Positions 53,175-61,973 are shown, numbered from the stretch's first letter. The stretch: DNA of 64,000 nucleotides from Natrinema hispanicum (GCF_004217335.1 NZ_SHMP01000003.1:1171980-1235979); one strand, 5' to 3'. Notes: generated by a model not told the origin, from the letters alone. Program-made: numbers and translations.

Positions 53175-53414
53175 ATGACTGACCAGCAGTCGCCAACTCG
53201 TCGTCGAGTACTGAAACTCACAGGAGCCGCTGCATCGACCGCTCTCGTGGCCGGCTGTGGCGGTCCTGGGAACGGGAACGGAAACGAGACGGAAGAGGAT
53301 GGGGACGACGAGGACGAAGCTGACAACGAGACTGAAATGAACGAGACGAACGAAACCAACGAGACGAACGAAACCAACGAGACCGGGATGAACGAAACTA
53401 ACGACACCGAGTAA
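53175..53414 (+). CDS. Small Tat lipoprotein with Asn-Glu-Thr repeats
   Basis: A 79-residue exported lipoprotein. TRRRVLKLTGAAASTALVAGC gives a twin-arginine signal and lipobox (Cys 27). Everything after the Cys is Gly/Asn, then Glu/Asp, then tandem Asn-Glu-Thr units from an 18-bp DNA repeat (AACGAGACGAACGAAACC). Each Asn-x-Thr is an N-glycosylation sequon. No folded domain is predicted, so the mature protein is a surface-tethered, acidic, possibly glycosylated tail. CTTATGA lies about 28 bp upstream of the ATG. Confidence 0.75.
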   Translation: MTDQQSPTRRRVLKLTGAAASTALVAGCGGPGNGNGNETEEDGDDEDEADNETEMNETNETNETNETNETGMNETNDTE

Positions 53415-53579
53415 GCGCTTTTTCTCCGGCAGCCACCCGAATTCGTTCGAGTCCACAGCCCATCCTGCTAGCCACCCGTCGAACTACTGGCGATCGTCAG
53501 GCTGACACCCCGCCGTCAGTAAGGCTGGCCACCGAACCGGGACGCAACCGTTACCGGTCCGCGTCTCGTCGCTCGAGTA

Positions 53580-54308
53580 ATGACCGACGGACTCGAGGCG
53601 GACGTCGAACGACTGGACGGAATCGCCGAGCGACGAGACGAGTTGGCTGCTCGCGTACGGACCCACGCTGGCGAGATCGCACGGGAACTCGCCGTGTTAC
53701 AGGGTGGTGACTACGGCCAGGAAACGTTCGATACCGACGGCGGTAGCTGGACGATCAAGTACGAGGCTGGCGACGTCCAGTATCTGCGATTCGATCCCAC
53801 TTCGGGCTCGGAGACGTACGTCGTCTCGAGCAAGCAGCCACCTGAACCCGAGGCCTTAGAGACGGCGATGGCCGACTACGGGGCGTTCGTCGCGGCGTAC
53901 AACGAGTACGTCCGCTCGTTCGACGGGCTGTTTGCGGACGTGCCCGAGGAGTTTCCGGCAGTCGAGTCGACGGCGGAGCTGGTCGCCGAACGGGATCGGA
54001 TTGTCGACCGTATTCGGGAGGTCTGTGACGCGATGGCGGCACAACTGCATCGGTACGACGGCGAGTACGGCACCTACGCGACGACGGTCTCTGGCACCCG
54101 CTGGGAGCTGAAGTGGGACGGCGACGTGGCTTCGTACCTGCGCGTTGGCGGCTCCAACGGTACCTACCTCCTCTCACAGTACGGGCCGCCAGCAGCTACT
54201 GACGTTCGCCGGTTTGCTGCCGACGTCCCGGCGTTCGTCGCCGCGTTCAACGACCACGTCGACGATCTCGAGGCGGATCTCGCGCAGGTCTGTTTCGGCG
54301 GCGACTAA
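53580..54308 (+). CDS. Haloarchaeal protein with internal duplication
   Basis: A 242-residue acidic protein made of two similar halves. Half 1 (about residues 1-115) has GGSWTIKYEAGDVQYLRFDP, then SGSETYVVSSKQP and FVAAYNEYVRSF. Half 2 (about 125-242) has GTRWELKWDGDVASYLRVGG, then SNGTYLLSQYGPP and FVAAFNDHVDDL. Each also begins with a predicted helix. The repeat suggests an antiparallel beta sheet plus helix unit. There is no signal or membrane helix. I recognise no named family. Confidence 0.72.
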   Translation: MTDGLEADVERLDGIAERRDELAARVRTHAGEIARELAVLQGGDYGQETFDTDGGSWTIKYEAGDVQYLRFDPTSGSETYVVSSKQPPEPEALETAMADYGAFVAAYNEYVRSFDGLFADVPEEFPAVESTAELVAERDRIVDRIREVCDAMAAQLHRYDGEYGTYATTVSGTRWELKWDGDVASYLRVGGSNGTYLLSQYGPPAATDVRRFAADVPAFVAAFNDHVDDLEADLAQVCFGGD

Positions 54309-54487
54309 ATCTCACCCAGTCGTTCAGCGGCAACGAGCGAGCCCCTGTGGGGGACACGACTGCGTCGGCTCTCGAGGCGGCTTCGGAGCGATATACAACG
54401 GACCCAACTGCTCTATACCGGAACTAGTAGCCGTTTTGTACCGTCTGGGCGTAGAAAGCGGTGGCGACGACGGTCGCCAGGACTACC

Positions 54488-54718
54488 ATGGATGGCTCTA
54501 CTGACCGGATCGATGAGGGTACTGCCCACGAGCATGCGGCTGCCACCGACGCGGTCGACGCCGACGAGACGGTACTGTTCGATGCCATCGTCGTTCGATA
54601 CGAATCCGGCAGCGATCGCTGTACGCTCGTTCCCCACGAGGGATCGACAACGGAGAAACTGAACGCCTGGCTGACCGCCGACCTTGAGATGGTCGTCGAT
54701 CTCGACGAGGCCCGCTGA
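54488..54718 (+). CDS. Small haloarchaeal domain protein (DUF7511-like), copy 2
   Basis: A 76-residue acidic paralogue of the protein at 50124: FDAIVVRYESGSDRCTLVPH, then KLNAWLTADLEMVVDLDEAR, with a longer polar N-terminus (residues 1-35). ATG at 54488 is chosen over the GTG at 54461. The two copies are 4.4 kb apart with unlike neighbours, so they are not a simple tandem duplication. Function unknown. Confidence 0.7.
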   Translation: MDGSTDRIDEGTAHEHAAATDAVDADETVLFDAIVVRYESGSDRCTLVPHEGSTTEKLNAWLTADLEMVVDLDEAR

Positions 54719-54811
54719 CGACGACTGCCGGAATCTTGCTGACTCTGTAGCCGGGACGGGGAGGAAGCGAGACGCTGGCGGTAAAGCGGGCTCGAAAACC
54801 GATCCCAGAAG

Positions 54812-55087
54812 CTAGACGTCGACGTACTGGTCGACCCACTTCTGGCGGCGCTGGAGCGCGCGTCTGCCTTTCGGCGTCAGCGCGTAGTAGTTCGTTCGCC
54901 GGTCGAGTTCACCTTTCTCGACGAGTTCTTTCTCGACGAGCGTGTCGAGATTGGGATACAGTCGACCGTGTGTGACCGGCTGGTCGATGTAGTCGTTGAT
55001 GTCGTCGAGGATCTCTTGGCCCGACGGCCGATCCTTTCCTGCGATCACGTACAGCAAGTCGCGCTGGAAGCCAGTTAGCTGATCCAT
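54812..55087 (-). CDS. PadR family transcriptional regulator
   Basis: A 91-residue winged-helix regulator: MDQLTGFQRDLLYVIAGKDR, then SGQEILDDINDYIDQPVTHG, RLYPNLDTLVEKELVEKG and YYALTPKGRRALQRR. This is the PadR N-terminal domain alone, with no C-terminal effector helix. A TATA-like TATAAC about 47 bp upstream leaves a leader of about 20 nt. It is divergent from the Nudix gene. Confidence 0.9.
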   Translation of the reverse strand: MDQLTGFQRDLLYVIAGKDRPSGQEILDDINDYIDQPVTHGRLYPNLDTLVEKELVEKGELDRRTNYYALTPKGRRALQRRQKWVDQYVDV

Positions 55088-55283
55088 GGATCACCCTCTG
55101 AGTGACGACGTTCACCGCTCTGTGGTTTTGTTATAGAGCGGGTACACTGCTTGATCTCCCCCGAATGCGCCCCATATGACTGCTGTCGGTCGAGAGTGCC
55201 AGCGAGAGCCACCACACGACGCCATCGAAGACACGCATCGACGTGACGCGGCGCTTTTGACGATCACCGCCGTATCGGTCGCT

Positions 55284-55853
55284 ATGCCTACCGATGAACT
55301 GGCTTGGGAAACGCGCGAGCGCCGAGTAGCCTATTCTTGTCCTGGTTTCGACATCGTTAACGAGTCCGTTCAACTGCCCGATGGCACGGAAACCGACTTC
55401 GATTACCTCTCGGAGCCGCCAAGTGTCTGCGTCCTGCCGTTTACACCCGATGACAACGTCGTCTGTATCGAGGAGTGGCGACAGGCTGTCTCCCGAATCA
55501 GTCGCGGACTCCCCGTCGGCGGCGTCGAACCCGACGACGACGATCTCGAGGCCGCAGCCCATCGCGAACTCGCCGAGGAGACCGGTTACGAAGCCGAGCG
55601 ACTCGAGCCACTGGTGTCCGTCGAACCCGCAAACGGAATCGCAGATACACGCTTGCACGTTTTCGTCGCCGACGGCTGCCGGCCAACTGCCGAACAGCAA
55701 CTCGATCACAACGAGAGCATTCGCCCGACGGAACTGTCGTTTGCGGACCTGACCGACGCGGTCGCAGCCGGCGAGATTCACGACGGTCGGACGGTGCTCG
55801 CCGTCTCTTACTATCGGCTGGTCGACCCGGTGTGTGGTCCAGCCAAAGAATAG
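55284..55853 (+). CDS. Nudix hydrolase (ADP-ribose pyrophosphatase-like)
   Basis: A 189-residue Nudix protein. The Nudix box begins at VGGVEPDDDDLEAAAHREL (about residues 72-90) and continues AEETGY. Aligned to GX5EX7REUxEE, the first Glu is Asp. The N-terminal RRVAYSCPGFDIVNESVQLPD and the domain-swapped-like C-terminus resemble ADP-sugar pyrophosphatases. The substrate is uncertain. ATG at 55284 is chosen; the longer frame extends into the upstream intergenic region. Confidence 0.85.
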   Translation: MPTDELAWETRERRVAYSCPGFDIVNESVQLPDGTETDFDYLSEPPSVCVLPFTPDDNVVCIEEWRQAVSRISRGLPVGGVEPDDDDLEAAAHRELAEETGYEAERLEPLVSVEPANGIADTRLHVFVADGCRPTAEQQLDHNESIRPTELSFADLTDAVAAGEIHDGRTVLAVSYYRLVDPVCGPAKE

Positions 55854-55911
55854 CGACCGATACCGACCCGCGTCGCTCGAGTGGCGTGTGCCAGCGGTGC
55901 CGCGTGGGTCG

Positions 55912-57099
55912 TCACTCCGTTTCGTTGGCGGTCGTATTGTCGGCGTCGTCCGCCTCGCTATCAGCGTCGTCGGTCACGTTGTCGGTCTCGTTGGCACCGG
56001 CAGCCGTCTCGTTGTCGGTGTCCTCGGTCTCGTTGTCAGCCTCGTCGGTTACGTTGTCAGCCGTTTCGTTGTCGGCCGTTTCGTTGTCGGTTTCGTTTGT
56101 CGTGTCCGCTGTCGGCTCCTGGAGTGCGTCGACGAGTCCCTGCGTTTCGCCAAGGGTGAGGGTGTCGACAGTACTCTCTTCGACCGTCATCGACCCTGCG
56201 GAGACCGACGCAATCGTTTCGCCCGAGTCCGTCTCGTTGTCGTCGGTTTCGTTGGTCTCGTTGTTGTCACCCTGCTGACTCTCGAGGGTACCGACGGTCA
56301 TGGACTCGAGCGTGATCTCGTCGACATCGAACTCTTCGATGGTCAGCGAGTCGATCTCCTGGACGGTTTCGTTCTCGTCGGTTGTGGTGTCGTTCGTCTG
56401 GGTCTCGCCGTCACCACCCTCGTCACCACCATCACCGCCGAAGAGGTCGCTGATGAAATCCGAGATGCCAGCGAGGATCCCGCCGTCCTCGGTTTCTTCG
56501 ACGGTCAGGTCCTCGATCGTCAGTTGCTCGGTGTTCATCGACTCGATCGTCATGTCCTGTACCACCACGGTGCTGGCGTTCTCGTCGACCACCTGCTGGA
56601 GACTCGTCGCGGACTCGTTGTCGGTTTCGTTGTCGTCGAGTTCGGTCTCGACGGCGTCCGTTTCGCCATCGACCATCTCGGCATCGGTCTCGTTGCCGTT
56701 GGTTTCGTTGACCTCGGTCTCGTTCCCGCCATCGAGTTCGGTCAACGAAACGTTCTCGAACGACAGCGATTCGAAGGCGACGTTCGAGATCGTCACCCCG
56801 GACTCATTGTCGGCGGGCTGACTTTCGTCGCTCTCGTTGAGTTGCGCTATGAGTTGCTCGTCGGCGTCCTGAACGTCGAGTTGCTCGGCAGAGAGTTCCT
56901 CGATCGTCGCGTTTTCGATCGTGATGTTCTCGAGTTCCAGCGTGCCAACCTGGACGTTTTGCAGCGTCGCACTATTGCTCATGTCTCCGGCGTCGTCGGT
57001 CGTCGCCGTGGTCGTGCCACCAACGAGGGCGGGACCCCCCGCGAGCATGACCAGCAGCGCGACGAACGCGACACCGAGTGTTTGCGGTTGTGAAGCCAT
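55912..57099 (-). CDS. Secreted Asn-x-Thr-rich acidic surface protein
   Basis: A 395-residue exported protein. The N-terminus MASQPQTLGVAFVALLVML..GGPALVGG is a Sec-type signal (cleavage near residue 28). The mature part has pentapeptide-like units of the form xTIExLxxExL, for example LELENITIENATIEELSAEQ and QDMTIESMNTEQLTIEDLTV, interspersed with dense Asn-Glu/Asn-Asp-Thr stretches. Dozens of N-glycosylation sequons are present. No enzymatic motif or membrane anchor is seen. It may form an acidic beta-solenoid on the surface. No family recognised. Confidence 0.75.
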   Translation of the reverse strand: MASQPQTLGVAFVALLVMLAGGPALVGGTTTATTDDAGDMSNSATLQNVQVGTLELENITIENATIEELSAEQLDVQDADEQLIAQLNESDESQPADNESGVTISNVAFESLSFENVSLTELDGGNETEVNETNGNETDAEMVDGETDAVETELDDNETDNESATSLQQVVDENASTVVVQDMTIESMNTEQLTIEDLTVEETEDGGILAGISDFISDLFGGDGGDEGGDGETQTNDTTTDENETVQEIDSLTIEEFDVDEITLESMTVGTLESQQGDNNETNETDDNETDSGETIASVSAGSMTVEESTVDTLTLGETQGLVDALQEPTADTTNETDNETADNETADNVTDEADNETEDTDNETAAGANETDNVTDDADSEADDADNTTANETE

Positions 57100-57335
57100 A
57101 CGAACCGACTGACGACGGTTCTCGAGCTAAAACGAGCCGACTGTTACGGGATTTCCGCCGCGAAAACGGTCGTTGTGTCAGCGACGACGCTTACCGCCGG
57201 TTTCAGGCTGGACACCTCGTGACAGCAGGCGATTTGTCAGATTCAAACGAACCGCTTACTCACCACTCCCGATCGAAACAGTTCGTTGTTTCGAACTGCG
57301 ATGCCGTCGACTCGCCAGTGACCGATGTCGGTCGA

Positions 57336-57527
57336 CTACTCGAGTCGGAGTTCGCGCGTCTCGACGGCGTCACAGACCGGACAGACGAACCGGTAGCTCA
57401 CTCGCCCGCCCGAGGTGGTGACACGCCAGTTACCGTCGGTGTCGACGTAGCCACACGACTGACAGCGGAGTTCCGATTCGTCGAACTTCTCGCGGAGTCG
57501 CTCGAACGGCGAACGGTGTACTGACAT
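57336..57527 (-). CDS. Small zinc-finger protein (HVO_0649-type)
   Basis: A 63-residue protein with zinc pairs LRCQSCGYVDTDGNW and FVCPVCDAVETRELRLE. The layout (SPFERLREKF at the start, VSYRFVCP after a short strand) matches what I recall as the HVO_0649 family of haloarchaeal zinc fingers. A TATA box (57551-57557) lies 27 bp upstream of the ATG. The 236 bp between it and the NxT-rich gene hold nothing recognised. Confidence 0.8.
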   Translation of the reverse strand: MSVHRSPFERLREKFDESELRCQSCGYVDTDGNWRVTTSGGRVSYRFVCPVCDAVETRELRLE

Positions 57528-57550
57528 GTGTAAACATATGTCGTGGTGGC

Positions 57551-57557
57551 ATATAAC
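57551..57557 (-). promoter_or_regulatory. TATA box of the zinc-finger gene
   Basis: GTTATAT on the minus strand, 27 bp from the ATG at 57527, predicting a leaderless mRNA. Confidence 0.5.
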
Positions 57558-57634
57558 ATGCTAGGCTCGGTAGTGCCTCGCTGTGCCGTCTTCCGATCAC
57601 AACGATTCTTAGGCATCACGCCCTAGTACAGCGT

Positions 57635-59533
57635 ATGGACGATGTCGACGCGGATCGCGGCGGTGGCCTCAGTGATGCCGCCGGAGCGGCGCGTGCACTC
57701 GAGCACGTGGTCGATCCGGTGGTGGCGGTCGCTGACGGGACGCTCACGTACGCGAACCCGGCCGCCCGTGATGCATTCGAAATCGGTGACGCCGACCGCG
57801 ACGCGGCGACCGCACTCGGAACGCGCTGGAATCGGCTCGCGACGGCGATCGACGAGACGACGGTCGGGACCGCTCGCTGGATCGATCTCGACGAAGACGG
57901 CGGTGCGCGTATCCACCGCGGTGCCAACGGCGCGACGATCACGTTCGATCGCGGGCCGCCCGCCACCCACGGCGACGCTGGCGGCACACCGGAGGGGGCG
58001 CTGCCGGGAACGAGCGACCGGCTGGTGAAAGATCGCGCACTCGAGGAAGCCCCCGTTGGAGTCACCATCTCCGATCCCGACCTCGATGACAACCCGCTGG
58101 TGTATGTCAACGACGCCTACGAGGAGATGACTGGCTACGAGTACGACGAGGTCGTCGGCCGCAACTGCCGGTTCCTGCAGGGTGAGGAGTCCGACGAGAA
58201 CGCGATCGCCGAGATGGCGGCGGCCATCGACGAAGACCGGCCAGTCACTGTCGAGATCAAAAACTACCGCAAGGACGGCACCGAATTCTGGAACGAGGTC
58301 ACGATCGCCCCCGTCCGTGACGAAGACGGCCGTGTGACCCACTACGTCGGCTTCCAGAACGATATCACCGCGCGCAAGGAGGCCGAACTCGAACTCGAGC
58401 GCCGGACCGAGGAACTCGAGTACATCTTAGATCGCGTCGAGGGGTTGATGCAGGACGTCACCGACGTCGTCGCCGGCTCGACCGACCGCACGGACCTCGA
58501 GACCGAAGTCTGCGACCGGATCGCTGCCGAGGACGCATACAGCGGGGCCTGGATCGGCGAGCGCAACCCGGCGACCGAGACGATCGACGTTCGCTCGAGC
58601 GCGGGGGATGGCCCCGAGCACGATCGACTTGGGACAGATGACGACCACCCTGCCGCAGAGACGCTTGCGACCGGCGAGCCCGCCGTTGCTACCGTCGGCG
58701 GAACGACCCACATCGCCTTCCCGCTCTCGTACAACGAGATCGAGTATGGCGTGTTGACGGTCCGGACCGAGCGGACACGCGCCGTCGACGACCGCGAAAC
58801 CGTCATCCTTTCCGCACTCGCCCGTGCGGTCGCCAGCGGGGTCAACGCCCGCGAAACCAGTCGCGTGCTGACGACCGACGCCGTCGTTGCCGTCGAACTC
58901 GACGTGACCGATCGCGCTCTGGCCCCCGTCGCCCTCTCGGCCGACGCCGACTGTCGGCTCGAGTATCGCCGGTCGGTCCACCGCACGGGCGACGAGACGG
59001 CGTCGCTGTTTACCGCAACCGGTGCGAGCGCGGACGAACTCACTGCGGCCGCCGCGGAGCTGTCCGATGTCGACTGTCGCGTCGTCGTCGAACGCGACGA
59101 GGAGTCGCTGATCGAACTGACCGGTGCGGACGACTTTGTTGGGTGGCTCTCCGAGCGTGGCGTTCGCACCCAGGCGATCGAAAGTGACGCGGGCCGAGCG
59201 CGTATCACGCTCGAGGTCCCCCGCTCGGCGAACGTCCGGGCGGTCGTCGAAGCCGTCGAGGACCGCTATGCGGGCACCGATATCGTCTCGTTCCAGCAGC
59301 GCGAGCGTGAGGCCGAGACTCGCGAGGAGTTCGCAGCCGGACTCGAGGAGGCGCTGACCGACCGCCAGTTCGGCGCGTTACAGCGAGCCTACCTCGGCGG
59401 CTACTTCGAGTGGCCGCGACCGACGACCGGCGAGGAACTCGCCCAGTCGATGGGAGTCTCGCGGCCGACGTTCCACGAACACCTGCGGACGGCAGAGGCG
59501 AAACTGTGTCGGGCGTTCTTCGGTGACGCATAG
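57635..59533 (+). CDS. LOV-PAS/GAF/HTH_10 regulator (Bat-like)
   Basis: A 632-residue one-component regulator. A degenerate PAS-like region (about residues 18-100) precedes a LOV-type PAS domain (about 135-255) with the flavin-photoadduct motif GRNCRFLQG (Cys 178) and KNYRKDGTEFWNEVTIAPV. A short coiled segment, a GAF-like domain (about 275-415), the Bat middle domain (about 420-565) and a C-terminal HTH_10 (about 575-632, SMGVSRPTFHEHLRTAEAKL) follow. A blue-light-sensing regulator in the manner of Bat is the likely role; the target is unknown. TTCTTA lies 27 bp before the ATG. Confidence 0.92.
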   Translation: MDDVDADRGGGLSDAAGAARALEHVVDPVVAVADGTLTYANPAARDAFEIGDADRDAATALGTRWNRLATAIDETTVGTARWIDLDEDGGARIHRGANGATITFDRGPPATHGDAGGTPEGALPGTSDRLVKDRALEEAPVGVTISDPDLDDNPLVYVNDAYEEMTGYEYDEVVGRNCRFLQGEESDENAIAEMAAAIDEDRPVTVEIKNYRKDGTEFWNEVTIAPVRDEDGRVTHYVGFQNDITARKEAELELERRTEELEYILDRVEGLMQDVTDVVAGSTDRTDLETEVCDRIAAEDAYSGAWIGERNPATETIDVRSSAGDGPEHDRLGTDDDHPAAETLATGEPAVATVGGTTHIAFPLSYNEIEYGVLTVRTERTRAVDDRETVILSALARAVASGVNARETSRVLTTDAVVAVELDVTDRALAPVALSADADCRLEYRRSVHRTGDETASLFTATGASADELTAAAAELSDVDCRVVVERDEESLIELTGADDFVGWLSERGVRTQAIESDAGRARITLEVPRSANVRAVVEAVEDRYAGTDIVSFQQREREAETREEFAAGLEEALTDRQFGALQRAYLGGYFEWPRPTTGEELAQSMGVSRPTFHEHLRTAEAKLCRAFFGDA

Positions 59534-59611
59534 CAGGACTCGAGACTGTCTTGGCTCGAAACCGGTAGTCGGTGCTTAGGCATTGAGCACGGCCGTGGAT
59601 GGTCGCCAGCG

Positions 59612-59617
59612 TTTATG
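59612..59617 (+). promoter_or_regulatory. TATA box of the DUF1328 gene
   Basis: TTTATG is centred about 28 bp before the ATG at 59642 and argues for that start over the longer frame starting at 59599/59615. Confidence 0.5.
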
Positions 59618-59641
59618 TGGCCCGTCGTGTGGGTAGTCAGC

Positions 59642-59827
59642 ATGCTCGAGTTCGCAACGCCGCTGCAGACCGGTGGTGGATTCCTCTACTGGGCGCTCGT
59701 CTTTTTCCTCCTTGCGATCATCGCCGCCGCGGTCGGCGCACGTGGCGTTGCCGGGATCTCGATGGAGATCGCACGGATCTTCGTGTTGATCTTCATTATC
59801 CTCGCGGTGGTCGCGCTCCTGTTGTGA
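59642..59827 (+). CDS. DUF1328 family small membrane protein
   Basis: A 61-residue protein with two hydrophobic helices: FLYWALVFFLLAIIAAAVG, then GISMEIARIFVLIFIILAVV. The GARGVAGISMEIARI loop is the DUF1328 (UPF0391) hallmark. Expressed from its own predicted leaderless promoter. Function unknown; bacterial homologs are stress-linked. Confidence 0.85.
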   Translation: MLEFATPLQTGGGFLYWALVFFLLAIIAAAVGARGVAGISMEIARIFVLIFIILAVVALLL

Positions 59828-60036
59828 GACTGCCGGATACCTAGACACTGGTCTGACTCGAGATGTGATCGCTGCTGGTTACGTGTCTGCAGCAGCTGCC
59901 ACCGCCGGCGAGCGTACCGACAGAATCCGGTCCAGCATCATCCGACGAGCATGCCGGCCTCGAGAACCTGTCTTCGATAACCGATACTGGTTACATTTGG
60001 TTGAGAACGCCTAACATGCTGGGCGTCGTAGATAAC

Positions 60037-60050
60037 GGTAAGCACTTACC
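60037..60050. promoter_or_regulatory. Inverted repeat immediately upstream of AOR
   Basis: GGTAAGCACTTACC has 6-bp arms (GGTAAG and CTTACC) with a 2-nt spacer and ends on the base before the ATG at 60051. It could be an operator. It overlaps the position where a leader or transcription start is expected. Confidence 0.45.
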
Positions 60051-61973
60051 ATGACTGAACTCGGCGGATTTCAAGATAAGGTTGCCCGCATCGATCTCTC
60101 GGAGGAGGACGTTGCCTACGAGTCGATCGACGACGAGGACGCAAAGAAGTATATCGGTGCGCGGGGGCTCGGGGTAAAGTACGTCTTCGATCAGGGGCCG
60201 GAGGTAGATCCGCTCGGGCCGGATAACCTGCTTGCGTTCATGAACGGGCCGCTGTCGGGGACGCAAGTGACGATGAGCGGCCGGATCGCCGTCTGTACGA
60301 AATCGCCGCTGACCGGCACCGTCACCGACAGTCACCACGGCGGCTGGTCGGGTGCCCGGCTCAAGTGGTCCGGCTTCGACGGGCTGCTCTTCGAGGGACA
60401 GGCTGACGACCCGGTCTACGCCGTCGTCGAAGACGGTGAAGTCGAGCTGCGAGACGCCTCTCATCTCTGGGGGACCGGCGTCCACGAAACCCGTGAGACG
60501 ATCGAGGAGGAAGTCGAGGGGTCCTACGGCAAGAACCTCTCGATCATGGCGATCGGCCCTGGCGGGGAAAACGAGGTCAAGTACGCCTGTATCATCAACG
60601 AGGACGACCGCGCCTCTGGCCGTGGCGGCACGGGCTGTGTCATGGGGTCGAAGAATCTCAAAGCCGTCGTCGTCAAGTCCTCGACGAAGATGCCCCAGCC
60701 GGCAGATCCGGAGACCTTCCGGGAGGGCCACCAGCAAGCGATGCAGGCGATCCAGGAATCGGAGGTCACTGCTCCCAACGAGGGCGGCCTCTCGATGTAC
60801 GGGACGAACGTCCTGATGAACATCGGCGAGGAGATGGATGGCCTCCCGACGAAAAACGGGAAGTACACCTCGACTGAAAGCATGCGGGAGGCGGAAGGCG
60901 TCGACATCGACGCCGAACGCGTCTCCGGCGAGAACGTCCGCGAAAACATCCTCGTCGACGAGCCGACCTGTCACTCCTGTCCGGTCGCCTGCAAGAAGGA
61001 AGTCGAAGTCCAGACGATGCACAAAGGCGAGGAACTGAACGTCCGGACCGAATCCTACGAGTACGAATCGGCCTACGCGCTCGGCCCGAACTCGGGCCAC
61101 ACCGACCGCGACGCCGTTGCGGTGATGATCGAGCGCTGTAACGACATGGGCGTCGACACCATCGAGGCGGGCAACATGATGGCGATGGCCATGGAGATGT
61201 CCGATGAGGGCAAACTCGAGGAAGGCGACCTCGAATGGGGCGACACCGAGACGATGATCGACATGATCGACCGGATCGCCCGCCGCGAGGATGACCTCGC
61301 GGACCTACTGGCCGAGGGGCCACGCCGGGTCGCCGACCGTAAGGAGGCCCACGACAACTCGCTGGCGGTCAAAGGCCAGACCATCGCGGCCTACGACCCG
61401 CGCTGTATGAAAGGCATGGGCATCGGCTACGCCACCTCGAACCGTGGGGCCTGCCACCTGCGGGGCTACACCCCCGCCGCCGAAATCCTGGGCATCCCTG
61501 AGAAGGTCGACCCCTACGAGTACGAGGGCAAAGGCGAACTCACCGCCCAATTCCAGGATCTCCACGCCATCAGTGACTCCTTCGACATCTGCAAGTTCAA
61601 CGCCTTCGCCGAAGGCATCGAGGAGTACGTCACCCAGTACAACGGGATGACCGGCCGCGACGTCACCGAAGACGAACTCCTCGAGGCCGGCGAACGAGTG
61701 TACAACTTGGAACGGTACTACAACAACCTCGTCGGCTTCGATGGGAGCGACGACTCGCTGCCCGAGCGCTTCCTCGAGGACGGCATCCGCGGGCAGGGTG
61801 CAAGCGAAGGCGAATACTGCGAACTCGAGGAGATGAAAGACGAGTACTACGAGTACCGCGGCTGGGTCGACGGCGTCGTCCCCGACGAGAAACTCGAAGA
61901 ACTCGGCATCGACATTGGCCCCGGAACGGGCGTCAGCAGCGAAAGCGGGACGGCGGTCTCGAGCGACGACTGA
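60051..61973 (+). CDS. Aldehyde:ferredoxin oxidoreductase family tungsten/molybdenum enzyme
   Basis: A 640-residue AOR-family enzyme oxidising aldehydes with ferredoxin as acceptor. The pterin-binding N-domain shows GPLSGTQVTMSGRIAVCTKS and DSHHGGWSGARLKWSGFDG. The [4Fe-4S] Cys are in TCHSCPVACKK (C307, C310, C314), and the fourth lies in SFDICKFNAF (C514). The C-terminal tail (about 610-640) is Glu/Ser-rich. Haloarchaeal paralogues differ in substrate, which is unknown here. No MoaD-like partner is adjacent. Confidence 0.93.
   Translation: MTELGGFQDKVARIDLSEEDVAYESIDDEDAKKYIGARGLGVKYVFDQGPEVDPLGPDNLLAFMNGPLSGTQVTMSGRIAVCTKSPLTGTVTDSHHGGWSGARLKWSGFDGLLFEGQADDPVYAVVEDGEVELRDASHLWGTGVHETRETIEEEVEGSYGKNLSIMAIGPGGENEVKYACIINEDDRASGRGGTGCVMGSKNLKAVVVKSSTKMPQPADPETFREGHQQAMQAIQESEVTAPNEGGLSMYGTNVLMNIGEEMDGLPTKNGKYTSTESMREAEGVDIDAERVSGENVRENILVDEPTCHSCPVACKKEVEVQTMHKGEELNVRTESYEYESAYALGPNSGHTDRDAVAVMIERCNDMGVDTIEAGNMMAMAMEMSDEGKLEEGDLEWGDTETMIDMIDRIARREDDLADLLAEGPRRVADRKEAHDNSLAVKGQTIAAYDPRCMKGMGIGYATSNRGACHLRGYTPAAEILGIPEKVDPYEYEGKGELTAQFQDLHAISDSFDICKFNAFAEGIEEYVTQYNGMTGRDVTEDELLEAGERVYNLERYYNNLVGFDGSDDSLPERFLEDGIRGQGASEGEYCELEEMKDEYYEYRGWVDGVVPDEKLEELGIDIGPGTGVSSESGTAVSSDD

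Noticed and set aside
55834..57093. 419-aa plus-strand frame opposite the NxT-rich gene
   Set aside because: It is a Val/Leu/Phe/Gly-repetitive reverse reading of Asn-Glu-Thr codons. The minus frame has a signal peptide, sequons and halophile-like acidity.
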